DNA of 64,000 nucleotides, taken from contig NZ_CP022684.1 of NCBI RefSeq assembly GCF_002863865.1, positions 4,283,990 through 4,347,989 of the forward strand. Reading direction: 5' to 3'. The translations under genes and the position numbers were made by a program. A model generated the notes under the pieces. That model did no database searches, had not been told where the DNA came from, and saw only the letters and a list, made by a program, of their open reading frames with translations. This DNA is from Ketobacter alkanivorans. GTDB taxonomy: Bacteria > Pseudomonadota > Gammaproteobacteria > Pseudomonadales > Ketobacteraceae. Shown one piece after another: positions 31,128 through 39,672 of this stretch (position 1 is the stretch's first letter; every line of letters begins with the position of its first letter).

Positions 31128-32513
31128 TTACACGTAGGGTATCAACACGTCATAGCCTTTTATTTCTGCTTTCAACACCGACATGAAGGTATAGGCCCCC
31201 ATGATTTTGCGCACCAGGAACATCAGTTCCCTGGGGGGGATGCTGAAGTGTCGGTTGGCACCGGCTGCAGACAGTCCGGCCTGCACACTGAGGCGGGCGG
31301 GCAGGTTGCTTTCGCCCCATTTGTATTCGTTTTGCTCATTCAGCAGGTAGGACGGCGGCGGAAAGCGCTCAGGGTCGGCGAAAGGCTCAATTGCCATAAA
31401 GCACAATTTCATCAGGCCGCGCTTTGCCTCCAACGGGGTGTTTTCGCTGAACAGATTCAGGGTTTCCAGCCCATCCAGCAGCAAATCTTCATCGTGCAGG
31501 AATGCGGCTTTAACGATCTTGCGGCCCGGTGTCAGGGTCTTATCAGAAAACTCGCGTACTGCGCCGAAATCCAGTAGTACAATTTTGTCCGGGTCGCCTT
31601 CATGTTCCGCCAGGCGGACAAAGTAATTACCAAAATTGGGGTCGGTCTGCATTTCACCCCACTTGAACACTTCCATCCAGCACAGATCCAGCGCGGTGCG
31701 ACAGATTGCATTACGACGTGCCTGAGGTAGAGCTTTGGTTTCCGGCGCGTCGATGTCCAGGCCGGGTTCGAACGAGGTGGCAATGATCCGTTTGCTGCAG
31801 AACTGGTCAAACACTTTCGGCACAACAAAGCGGGGGTCGCCTTGCAGCCGTTCCCGGAACAATTTGGTTTTTTCCCGCTCGTGGTCGTAATCCACTTCCC
31901 GGTACATCATCTCGCGGATTTCCTGAAACCAGGATTGGAATTCCTCGGTGATGGGAACGATTTTCAGCATGCGCAATAACGTTTCCACTGCACCTAGATC
32001 GCTATCTACCGCCTCTGCTACGCCAGGGTATTGAATTTTAAGGCAAATTTGTTCACCTGTGGACTTGATGGTAGCCCTATGAACCTGGCCGATGGAGGCC
32101 GCGCCGATGGGCTCTTCTTCAATTTCCAGCAGCGACAGCTTCTCGGCACCCAGTTCATCTTCCAGCTCTTCGTAGATGGTGGTCCATTCCAGGGCTGCCG
32201 TGTCGTCCTCCAAGGTGTGCAGGGCTTCGGTGACCTCTATGGGTAAAAAATGCTCACCGTAGAGTGCCATCATTTGTCCAATCTTAACGATGCTGCCTTT
32301 CAGCTTGCCGATTTCGTCTGCCAGATAGTGCGCCTGACGGGACAGAATTTCTTTCTGCTTATCCGCTCGGTCTTCTTTACGGGTGAACATGTTGCCGGCG
32401 GACTGGGCTGCAAGCATGGTGCCTGCCACCAGGCCGGCTCTGGCCATACTGAAGCGTCGCTCAAACGCGCCGGTCTTGACGCGTTTCAGCGTGGTCTTGG
32501 ATTTATCTGACAT
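31128..32513 (-). CDS. ABC1/UbiB-family atypical kinase
   Basis: 461 residues. The family signatures are visible: KIGQ at 77-80 (KxGQ motif), the Ala-rich loop GAASIGQVHRATI at 137-149, Lys159 in ICLKIQYPG, and the late QTDPNFGNYFV and VLLDFGAVREF blocks that replace HxD and DFG. Family knowledge: UbiB, COQ8 and ADCK proteins bind ATP and support ubiquinone or lipid handling. Length (461) is shorter than UbiB (546) and the C-terminal membrane pair is missing, so it is an ABC1 paralogue rather than ubiB itself. Confidence 0.9.
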   Translation of the reverse strand: MSDKSKTTLKRVKTGAFERRFSMARAGLVAGTMLAAQSAGNMFTRKEDRADKQKEILSRQAHYLADEIGKLKGSIVKIGQMMALYGEHFLPIEVTEALHTLEDDTAALEWTTIYEELEDELGAEKLSLLEIEEEPIGAASIGQVHRATIKSTGEQICLKIQYPGVAEAVDSDLGAVETLLRMLKIVPITEEFQSWFQEIREMMYREVDYDHEREKTKLFRERLQGDPRFVVPKVFDQFCSKRIIATSFEPGLDIDAPETKALPQARRNAICRTALDLCWMEVFKWGEMQTDPNFGNYFVRLAEHEGDPDKIVLLDFGAVREFSDKTLTPGRKIVKAAFLHDEDLLLDGLETLNLFSENTPLEAKRGLMKLCFMAIEPFADPERFPPPSYLLNEQNEYKWGESNLPARLSVQAGLSAAGANRHFSIPPRELMFLVRKIMGAYTFMSVLKAEIKGYDVLIPYV

Positions 32514-32741
32514 TTAACACCTTAAATCATCGGATACAGTGCGTATCCTTCCCCCGAAACTGGCCCTGATAACCGTAAAGGCTCAACCACAATGGCGCCA
32601 AATATTACCTTAATTCTATATTGATTACAGTTGCCAATCCGATCAAGGCTGTGGCCGAAGGTGTCAGTCTGACGCTCTTGCCCAGGTTTAAAACTGGGGG
32701 TACATTTAGATCCTGTGACCGGTGTGCGGGAGGAATATTAA

Positions 32742-32918
32742 GTGTCGGACGACAATGTGGTGGAATTTGGCAGCGCCAAGGAGCGGGTGGTGCATGAGCG
32801 CAAGGAGCAGGCGGCCAAGGATCTGCGTAAACAGTTCCAGAACGCCATGGGCTGGAAGAACAAGCCTAAGGCCAAAACCCGAGGCAGCAAGGGCCCTAAG
32901 CCAAAAAAAGGCAAGTAA
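32742..32918 (+). CDS. Small basic protein, unknown
   Basis: 58 residues, GTG start with a strong site GGGAGGA seven to ten bases upstream. The sequence starts MSDDNVVEFGSAKERVVHERK, has a helical middle part, and ends in a very basic tail KPKAKTRGSKGPKPKKGK. The tail could bind nucleic acid. It ends three bases before the stop of the convergent metallo-hydrolase gene. I do not recognise the family, but the ribosome site and the ordered composition support a real gene. Confidence 0.65.
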   Translation: MSDDNVVEFGSAKERVVHERKEQAAKDLRKQFQNAMGWKNKPKAKTRGSKGPKPKKGK

Positions 32919-32920
32919 CC

Positions 32921-33760
32921 CTATATTTTCCCCCAAGTACCATCGTTTTCACTGACGATGCCGTCTTTTTGCAGTTTGCCAAGATGTGCCAGCAGGGAAT
33001 AACGCGCAATCATGTGCAGGAATGGCGGCACATCGTCGTACACCACGGGGGTGAGCGTATCCAGATCGGCCGGTCCGGTTTTCGTCATACCTTCCAGCAC
33101 TTTGGCTTCGCGCATCAGGCGGTGCTGGATCAGTCCCTCCACAACGTCCTTAGGATGATTCATCAGGTTGCCGTGGGCCGGTGCCAGGCGGGTGATGGCC
33201 AGGCTTTTCAGCTTCTCCAGCGATGCCAGATAGTCCTTCATGTCTCCGTCTGGTGGTGCAATCACAACGGTGGAGCCTTCCATGATGTGATCTCCGGTAA
33301 ACAGGATCTGCTCCTGTTCCAAGTGAAAACACAAATGATTACTGGCGTGGCCCGGTGTGTGAACTGCCGTTAAGGTCCAGTCTTCGGTGTTGATAAAATC
33401 GCCTTCTTGCCAAGCCTGATCCGGTGCAAAAGCTGGATCCTGCGCTTGTGGGTTCGCAGGCGGCATGCCCGCTACGATGGCTCCGGTGGCGTCCCGCAAC
33501 GCGTTGGCAGCTGGGGAGTGATCCATATGAGTGTGTGTGCACAGAATCCAGCCAATGGTGGCATGGGCGTCTGCGGCCGCTTGCAGGATCGCGTCCACGT
33601 GGGACTCGATGGCGGGGCCGGGGTCGATCACGGCCCATTCCCCTTTACCCACCAGATAAGTATTGGTGCCCGGCCCGGTCATAATGCCAGGGTTAGGGGC
33701 GGTAATGCGCCTGATCAGGGGGGTGAGAACGACGGTTTCTCCGTGTACCAGCTTGCTCAT
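32921..33760 (-). CDS. Metallo-beta-lactamase-fold hydrolase (LACTB2-like)
   Basis: 279 residues. The metal motif HTHMDH is at 76-81, with the next His in HTPGHASNHLCF and Asp in ILFTGDHIMEGSTVVI. The N-terminal strand GPGTNTYLVG and a C-terminal winged-helix-like end (YSLLAHLGKLQKDGIV) match LACTB2-type hydrolases, which include endoribonucleases and thioester hydrolases. The substrate is not known. It is followed upstream on the same strand by a Nudix gene 33 bases away, so both probably form an operon. Confidence 0.9.
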   Translation of the reverse strand: MSKLVHGETVVLTPLIRRITAPNPGIMTGPGTNTYLVGKGEWAVIDPGPAIESHVDAILQAAADAHATIGWILCTHTHMDHSPAANALRDATGAIVAGMPPANPQAQDPAFAPDQAWQEGDFINTEDWTLTAVHTPGHASNHLCFHLEQEQILFTGDHIMEGSTVVIAPPDGDMKDYLASLEKLKSLAITRLAPAHGNLMNHPKDVVEGLIQHRLMREAKVLEGMTKTGPADLDTLTPVVYDDVPPFLHMIARYSLLAHLGKLQKDGIVSENDGTWGKI

Positions 33761-33793
33761 GAGGTAGCCTTGTGCGTTTTAATGAGAGTAATT

Positions 33794-34510
33794 TTACTGG
33801 TTTTTTCGATCCGGTGCCTGCCCCAGCGCGCTCAGTAACGCATTTACAGAGTCAAACCCGCTGAGTTGGCGTAGCGTCATGATGGTGGGCAGGATCAGCA
33901 GCCACTCATCCTGTTCAAAATGAGACAGGGCTTCTTGCGGAGTCACCCAACGGGTATTGATAGCTTCGTGATCGTCCTGGCGCGGCTCCTGACCTTGGGG
34001 CCAAGGGCATAAAAAGAAGCGGGTATCGTAGCGTTTTGGGTTGCCTTGCGGGGTAATCCAGCGGCTCAGGTACTTAAGCTGTCCCGTTTGCAGTTGCAGG
34101 CCATGGGCGTCACAGAACTCGATAAACCCCGAAGGCTGCTGCTGCAGGTGCATCTGGGCTGCTTGCGCCAGTTTGCCGTTTGCGCCCTCTGCGACCAGAA
34201 TGCCTGCTTCTTCCACCAGCTCTCTGATGGCGGCGATCCAATAGGCGTGAGCGTGCTGATCCAGCTCCAGCATCCGGTTGGCACCTTCGGGGCACAAATC
34301 ACAGCGTTGCATCCAGCGATCATCCCGATCATGAGGGTCCAGCTTGCCACCGGGGAACACCCACGCCCCACCCACAAAGGCTGCATCTGGATTTCTCTGT
34401 TGCATCAAAACCTTAGGGCCCTGGGGGCTGTCTTGCAGCACGACAATCGTGGCTGCGGGCTCAATGGGAACGCTCTGATTCGTCAAAAGAAAGGCCTCAT
34501 ATCCCGTCAT
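33794..34510 (-). CDS. Nudix hydrolase with interrupted Nudix box (NUDT19/CoA-type)
   Basis: 238 residues. The Nudix signature is present but split: GGKLD at 54-58 and AIRELVEEAGIL at 94-105 are separated by about 38 residues instead of five to seven. Such an insertion is typical of the NUDT19-like branch that cleaves acyl-CoA and other CoA species. The N-terminus carries PAATIVVLQDSPQGPKVLMQQRNPDAAFVGGAWVFPGG. First gene of a two-gene operon with the metallo-hydrolase. It diverges from the signalling genes starting at 34568. Confidence 0.87.
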   Translation of the reverse strand: MTGYEAFLLTNQSVPIEPAATIVVLQDSPQGPKVLMQQRNPDAAFVGGAWVFPGGKLDPHDRDDRWMQRCDLCPEGANRMLELDQHAHAYWIAAIRELVEEAGILVAEGANGKLAQAAQMHLQQQPSGFIEFCDAHGLQLQTGQLKYLSRWITPQGNPKRYDTRFFLCPWPQGQEPRQDDHEAINTRWVTPQEALSHFEQDEWLLILPTIMTLRQLSGFDSVNALLSALGQAPDRKNQ

Positions 34511-34567
34511 ACGGTAAAACTGGGGCTACACTTTACCAGAGTAGGTGATCAGTATCAGGGTGAATGG

Positions 34568-36013
34568 ATGGAAAAAATATTGCTGGTGGAGGATAGCAAG
34601 TCTTTCTCAGCGGTACTCTCCCGTACGATAGCGGTGGAATGGAATCTCGAGGTCGTTACAGCCTACAGCCTGAAGGAAACCCGTCAGGCCCTGCAACAAC
34701 ATCGCGGAACCCTCGTGCTCGCCATTATCGACCTTAACCTGCCCGATGCGCCGGATGGTGAGGCTGTTGATGTGGTGCTGGCGGAGGGTATTCCTGGGAT
34801 AGTATTTACCGCTCAGCTGAACGACGCGTTGCGGGACACCATCTTGCGCAAGGGCGTGGCAGATTACGTGCTAAAGCAGGGCGCGTATAACATTGCCTAC
34901 GTGGTTAACATCGTTGGACGTCTGTTGAAGAATCGTCAGATCTACACCTTGGTTGTGTCCGGCGATGAAGAGAAACGCAATCAGATCGGACGCTGGCTTA
35001 GAGTGCAAAATCTTCAGGTTCTGGATGCCGCAACGGGCAGCGATGGCTTGGCGTTGCTAAAGCGTGAGCCGCGCATAGAAGTGGTTATTGTTGATTATGG
35101 CATTGAGGACATCCCCAGCTTTCCATTGATTTCTCGTATTCGTGAGAGCTACAGCGCGGAGGAGCTGGCTATTATCGGCATTTCCGATGTTAACGACCGT
35201 AATGTAGGTGTCCATTTCGTTAAAAGTGGTGCCAATGACGTCCTAGTGTATCCGTTTCCCCCTGAAGAAATGCACTGTCGTGTAAATCGCTCGCTGGAGC
35301 TGATCGAGCACTTTTATCGCCTGAAAGAACTCAATGAGCAGAAAAACAAGCTTATGGGGATGGCTGCCCACGATATTCGTGGCCCGGTGGGGAATATGTC
35401 CGTTGCCAGCCGGATGTTGCGCTCTGACAAAATCAGCGCAGAAAAGCGTGAAGAGTTATTCGACATCATCAATCATGCCAGTGAAGATTTAATGCGGCTT
35501 TTGAGTGAGCTGCTGGATGTGTCAGCCATTGAAAGTGGTAAATTAAGGCTAAACAAAACTGATTTTGATATGGGCGAGCTTATCGAGAAAAGGGTCAGGT
35601 TTTATCAGACGGCGGCAGAGCAAAAAGATATTGTCTTGAACACCGCGCTGATCGACCAATGTGAAGTGCATGGCGATGCGGGGCGGCTGGCGCAGGTTAT
35701 CGACAACCTGATCAGTAACGCCATCAAATACTCTGGGCGCGATACGGCGGTGACCATCTCCCTTGCCCGTGAGGAGGGGCGTGTCACTGTGTCGATAGAA
35801 GATGAGGGTGTCGGCATTCCCGATGTCGAGGCCAATAAGTTGTTTGATGCCTACAGCCATATCAGTTCCGTTCCAACGGCAGGTGAAAGCAGTACTGGCT
35901 TAGGGTTGGCAATCTGCAAAAGTATTATTCATGAACATCAAGGTGTTATTGGGCTGAAATCACCGCGGGCCCAAGGTTGTCATTTCTTCTTTTCTCTGTC
36001 TGTGGCTGTTTAG
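34568..36013 (+). CDS. Response regulator-histidine kinase: REC-REC-HisKA-HATPase
   Basis: 481 residues from ATG 34568 with AGGGTGA upstream; the open frame extends 522 bases further back but only as antisense of the Nudix gene. Receiver 1 (1-120): acidic VEDS, Asp55, Lys103, complete. Receiver 2 (about 125-240): Asp176 is present in VVIVDYG, but the conserved Lys before Pro-Phe is Tyr228 (VYPFP), so it may be a pseudo-receiver. HisKA: His268 in MAAHDIRGP. HATPase: NLISNAIKYS, DEGVGIP, STGLGLAICKS. No transmembrane segment, so a soluble phosphorelay element whose kinase is gated by phosphorylation. First of three signalling genes in a row. Confidence 0.93.
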   Translation: MEKILLVEDSKSFSAVLSRTIAVEWNLEVVTAYSLKETRQALQQHRGTLVLAIIDLNLPDAPDGEAVDVVLAEGIPGIVFTAQLNDALRDTILRKGVADYVLKQGAYNIAYVVNIVGRLLKNRQIYTLVVSGDEEKRNQIGRWLRVQNLQVLDAATGSDGLALLKREPRIEVVIVDYGIEDIPSFPLISRIRESYSAEELAIIGISDVNDRNVGVHFVKSGANDVLVYPFPPEEMHCRVNRSLELIEHFYRLKELNEQKNKLMGMAAHDIRGPVGNMSVASRMLRSDKISAEKREELFDIINHASEDLMRLLSELLDVSAIESGKLRLNKTDFDMGELIEKRVRFYQTAAEQKDIVLNTALIDQCEVHGDAGRLAQVIDNLISNAIKYSGRDTAVTISLAREEGRVTVSIEDEGVGIPDVEANKLFDAYSHISSVPTAGESSTGLGLAICKSIIHEHQGVIGLKSPRAQGCHFFFSLSVAV

Positions 36014-36139
36014 ATCCTACAGTTCACAACAAACCGGTTTTAAGAAGGCTGAGTTATGGATAGACGTGCAATTTGCTGGATCTTCATTCCGTTGTTACGC
36101 TTATAAGTAAGCAGTTGCAGTTGAGCGATAACTCCGTCT

Positions 36140-37624
36140 ATGTCTATTTGGTCCAAGCTGGTTAAAACGCACCTCAAAAAGTTGGAGGAATCCTGTACTC
36201 CAGAGGTCATCAATTTCATGTTGCTGGAAAGTGGCTTGAGTCGCACTGCCGACGGACAGGTCGCGGTAGAAAGCATAGCGGATCTGGGCCGTTATCTTGA
36301 TACATTGGAAAACTATCTTGGAGTACTATACAGGGATCGAGCAGAGGTCATTTTCAACAATATTATAGAGTCCGGTTGGCAGGATCAAAGTGTCGGCGCT
36401 CAACTGGATCAGGATCTTGCGGTTAAACTCGAAGAGCAAGCGCGGCTGACCAAAAAATTGGAAAGCCTGAACAAGCATCTAATTCATGCGAAAGAGTCGG
36501 CTGAAGTCGCCTCCCGTGCCAAATCCGTATTTCTGGCTAATATGAGCCACGAGATACGAACACCAATGAACGGGGTCATTGCCAGTGTGCAATTGTTACA
36601 GGACACCGATCTCAATAAAGAGCAGGATGAGCTGGTCAGCCTGATCAATCGTTCATCCAATTCACTTCTCAATATTATCAACGATATCCTTGATCTTTCT
36701 AAAATTGAAGCAGGTTATCTGGAGCTGGTGAGAGAGCCGTTCAACTTGCATCAACTGATTAATGACGTGTGTGAATTGAATCGAGCATTTGCAACGGACA
36801 AGCAAGTCACCATCAATATACAGATGGAGGCGGATACCCCGAAGTACATGTTTGGGGATGCCATGCGCATCCGCCAGATACTGATGAATTTGGTTACCAA
36901 CGCCATCAAATTCACGCGCGCTGGGTGTGTTGATATCGAAGTTGGTTATGACCAAATTGATGGTGAGCGTTATAACCTGATTATGGAAGTTCACGATACA
37001 GGCATTGGTATTCCAAAAGATCGCATCGACAAAATTTTTGAATCGTTCGAACAGGCAGATGTGTCTATAGGTCGAAGCTATGGAGGCACAGGTCTGGGCC
37101 TGACGATCTCGAAAAACCTGGTGGATCTGATGGATGGCTTTCTGGAAGTGGAGAGCGAAAAAGATAAAGGCGCTTCGTTTATTATCACGTTGCCCCTGAA
37201 AAAAGCCGACGCAATTCAGGATGAAAGTGACGACGATGCGCTTTCCAAGAATTACTGCAAAAAGGTGCTGCTGGCGGAAGATAATGTAGTCAATCAGCGC
37301 GTGGCGCAGAAGCTGTTCAGCAAAATAGGCCTTGATGTGGACATCGTTTTTGACGGTGAGGCTGCCGTAGCTGCCGCCAATGCACAGCCTTACGACCTGA
37401 TCGTGATGGACATTGAAATGCCGGTACTGGATGGCCTGGAGGCTTCCAGAAGTATCATTGCCGGTGCCGGACCGAATTCTGCTACTCCCATCATCGCAAT
37501 GACCGCCAGCGTATTGGATGAAGATCGCCAACGTATCTTGGATGCGGGCATGAAAGGTGTTGTTGGAAAGCCAGTTAGGCTAAAGCAATTAACTCAGGAA
37601 CTGGATCGTTTGCTTATAAATTGA
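36140..37624 (+). CDS. Soluble hybrid histidine kinase (HisKA-HATPase-REC)
   Basis: 494 residues. An N-terminal helical domain (1-115) with a coiled coil and no recognised sensor fold precedes HisKA with His137 (MSHEIRTPMNG), HATPase (NLVTNAIKFT, DTGIGIPKD, GTGLGLTISKN) and a C-terminal receiver with Asp424 (LIVMDIEMPV) and Lys477 (VGKPV). No transmembrane segment. The start ATG has no clear ribosome site; a CGCTTATAAG element lies at 36098-36107. It follows the double-receiver kinase by 126 bases and precedes a cNMP-GGDEF gene, so the three may form one signalling module. Confidence 0.92.
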   Translation: MSIWSKLVKTHLKKLEESCTPEVINFMLLESGLSRTADGQVAVESIADLGRYLDTLENYLGVLYRDRAEVIFNNIIESGWQDQSVGAQLDQDLAVKLEEQARLTKKLESLNKHLIHAKESAEVASRAKSVFLANMSHEIRTPMNGVIASVQLLQDTDLNKEQDELVSLINRSSNSLLNIINDILDLSKIEAGYLELVREPFNLHQLINDVCELNRAFATDKQVTINIQMEADTPKYMFGDAMRIRQILMNLVTNAIKFTRAGCVDIEVGYDQIDGERYNLIMEVHDTGIGIPKDRIDKIFESFEQADVSIGRSYGGTGLGLTISKNLVDLMDGFLEVESEKDKGASFIITLPLKKADAIQDESDDDALSKNYCKKVLLAEDNVVNQRVAQKLFSKIGLDVDIVFDGEAAVAAANAQPYDLIVMDIEMPVLDGLEASRSIIAGAGPNSATPIIAMTASVLDEDRQRILDAGMKGVVGKPVRLKQLTQELDRLLIN

Positions 37625-37743
37625 TCTGGTTATCACAAGCTGTGCTGACTTTTACGTAAAAAACAACATTGATCTGCAATTTGGGTTGCGTTGTGAGTGA
37701 TTGGGGACAACTCTTTTAATGTTCCCGTTATAATGTGGTCATT

Positions 37744-38724
37744 ATGGCACTTACTTCAAAATTACAAATGGGTGATTCTGTATCCGATGCCCAATTCCGG
37801 CAGTTCCGCATATTCAATGAGGTGGATCTTAAGCGGATTCGCCCACTGTTGAATCAATGTCGCAAGGAGCAACTGAAAGCTGGCGACGTTATGTTGCGTC
37901 CGGAATTCGGTAACAGCTGCATGTATCTTCTGCTGTCTGGCAGAGTTGCGGTATCGCTCGAAAGTCTGGATGCCAGCCCATTGCTGGAGTTGGGCAGCGG
38001 CGAGTGCATTGGTGAGATGTCAGTATTCGATGGCCGTAACCCTTCTGCTTATGTAAAAGCAGTTGAGCCCTGCGAAGTCCTCGTGATTGAGAGCGATACT
38101 TTATGGCTGCTGATTGATTCATCCCACAGCCTGTGTCGCAACCTTTTGTATTTCCTGTCTAATCGTTTGCGTTCCGGAAACGACATCGTCGTCGTCTCCA
38201 AGTCCAGAGAGAAAGAACAGGAGCATGCTGCAAATGTAGATGCATTGACCGGCGTGAACAATCGGCGCTGGCTGCTGGACATGATTGAAACGTTACATGG
38301 TCAGGCGCTGTTGGAGCAAATGCCAATGGCCGTGCTGATGCTGGATGTGGATCATTTTAAACGCTTTAACGACACCTACGGACATAAGTCGGGTGATCTG
38401 GTTTTACAGATGGTAGCGCGCACCATGCGCAAAAGCTTACGCCCCAGCGATATGTTGGCACGGTATGGCGGTGAAGAATTTGTGGTGCTGTTGCCGCGAA
38501 CACCTGCAAAGCAGGCGCGGGCCGTGGCCGAGCGTCTGCGCAAAGCGGTAGAACGTTGCCAGATAACCGCAGAACAAGGGCAAGAGCTGCCTTCGGTTAC
38601 CATCTCGGTTGGTGTTTCACCGCTGGCAGATAATGAAACTATTGAAACAGCGATAGAGTTGGCGGATCAGGCTTTGTATCAGGCCAAACACAATGGGCGT
38701 AACCGGATCGAAATACGGCCTTGA
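37744..38724 (+). CDS. cNMP-binding domain diguanylate cyclase
   Basis: 326 residues from ATG 37744. The cyclic-nucleotide-binding fold is at about 20-145 (LLLSGRVAVSLESLD, LELGSGECIGEMSVFDGRNPSAYVKAV). The GGDEF domain follows with GGEEF intact at 242-246 and the I-site RPSD at 233-236. It should make c-di-GMP, with output tuned by the N-terminal domain, although the ligand is unproven. A TATAAT sequence at 37729-37734 would start transcription only a few bases before the ATG, so the message may be leaderless; ATG 37768 is an alternative start. Third of three signalling genes. Confidence 0.92.
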   Translation: MALTSKLQMGDSVSDAQFRQFRIFNEVDLKRIRPLLNQCRKEQLKAGDVMLRPEFGNSCMYLLLSGRVAVSLESLDASPLLELGSGECIGEMSVFDGRNPSAYVKAVEPCEVLVIESDTLWLLIDSSHSLCRNLLYFLSNRLRSGNDIVVVSKSREKEQEHAANVDALTGVNNRRWLLDMIETLHGQALLEQMPMAVLMLDVDHFKRFNDTYGHKSGDLVLQMVARTMRKSLRPSDMLARYGGEEFVVLLPRTPAKQARAVAERLRKAVERCQITAEQGQELPSVTISVGVSPLADNETIETAIELADQALYQAKHNGRNRIEIRP

Positions 38725-38770
38725 CCATCTCAAGCTGCGCCTGAGCCACTGAGCTTTTTGCCGTTCAGAG

Positions 38771-39556
38771 TTACCTTCGTGGCTTCATCAATGTTTTAAG
38801 AATAAACAGTAAGATGGCGCGGGGTGTGATCCTGGGTGAGAGCGTCATCAGTTTATTCAGGGTGCCTGGCACCACCAGAACCTTGCGTTTCTGCATTGCG
38901 CTCACTGATATACGTGCCACCTGGGCTGAATTCATCGTAGGTAATATCTTTAAAAACAGCGAGCCCGCTGTACCGGCCAGCTGATGAAACTCAGAGGAGG
39001 TCGGCCCCGGGCAACTGACTGTTACGCTGACGCCGGTACCTTTTAATTCAACTCTGAGCGCTTCACTGAAGGATATGACATAAGCCTTGGATGCGTTGTA
39101 CACCGCCATATAGGGCCCAGGCATAAACCCGGAAACAGAGGCAATGTTCAGTATTTTGCCCAAGCCGCGCTTCACCATGTCAGTAGCAAACAGTTTGGTG
39201 AGGTATGTCAGTGCTACAACATTAAGCTGGATTTCCTGCAGAACATCGGCGGCGTCGGTTGCGGTAAAGGGGCCTGAATGGCCGAGCCCCGCATTGTTCA
39301 CCAGAATGTCCACCGGAATGTTTTCTTGCTCAAGGGTTCGGTACAGCTGCTTGATTTGACTGATCTGGGTGAGATCCATGGCCACCACCCGCACTGATAT
39401 TTTGTATTCCCGCTGCAGAAATTCCGCCAGCTGTTTGAGGCGGTCTTCCCGTCGCGCTACCAGCACCAAATCATGGCCTTGCTCCGCCAGAAGCTTACTG
39501 ATCTCGTATCCAATTCCGCTGGAGGCACCGGTCACCAGGGCTGTGGTTAATGCCAT
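38771..39556 (-). CDS. Short-chain dehydrogenase/reductase
   Basis: 261 residues from ATG 39556 (an upstream TTG is less likely). Classical SDR: cofactor motif TGASSGIG at 9-16, NNAG at 87-90, catalytic Ser140, Tyr153 and Lys157 in YNASK. After the NAD(P) strand the basic pair ARRE suggests NADPH preference. The C-terminal hydrophobic stretch (RAILLFILKTLMKPRR) suggests membrane association, as in acyl-type reductases of the DltE/YqjQ class. The exact substrate is unknown. It lies 38 bases after the convergent cNMP-GGDEF gene. Confidence 0.9.
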   Translation of the reverse strand: MALTTALVTGASSGIGYEISKLLAEQGHDLVLVARREDRLKQLAEFLQREYKISVRVVAMDLTQISQIKQLYRTLEQENIPVDILVNNAGLGHSGPFTATDAADVLQEIQLNVVALTYLTKLFATDMVKRGLGKILNIASVSGFMPGPYMAVYNASKAYVISFSEALRVELKGTGVSVTVSCPGPTSSEFHQLAGTAGSLFLKILPTMNSAQVARISVSAMQKRKVLVVPGTLNKLMTLSPRITPRAILLFILKTLMKPRR

Positions 39557-39672
39557 TTTTCTGTTCCCGAACAATCTAATATTAGCACTATGTTATCCGC
39601 TTTATTGGTAATAGCAATTGCAACGCCAAAATACTTAAGCTTAAACAGCCCAAGGTTTATGATGAGGCTGTT

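Noticed and set aside
34046..34567. N-terminal extension of the double-receiver kinase
   Set aside because: The extension is the reverse complement of the Nudix gene; a ribosome site and the receiver start at ATG 34568.
36098..36107. CGCTTATAAG as a further activator site
   Set aside because: CTTATA alone also occurs at 29652 and 37613 without regulatory context, so a single copy is not evidence.
36662..37531. 289-codon open frame on the minus strand
   Set aside because: It is antisense to the hybrid kinase with intact H, N, G and D motifs.
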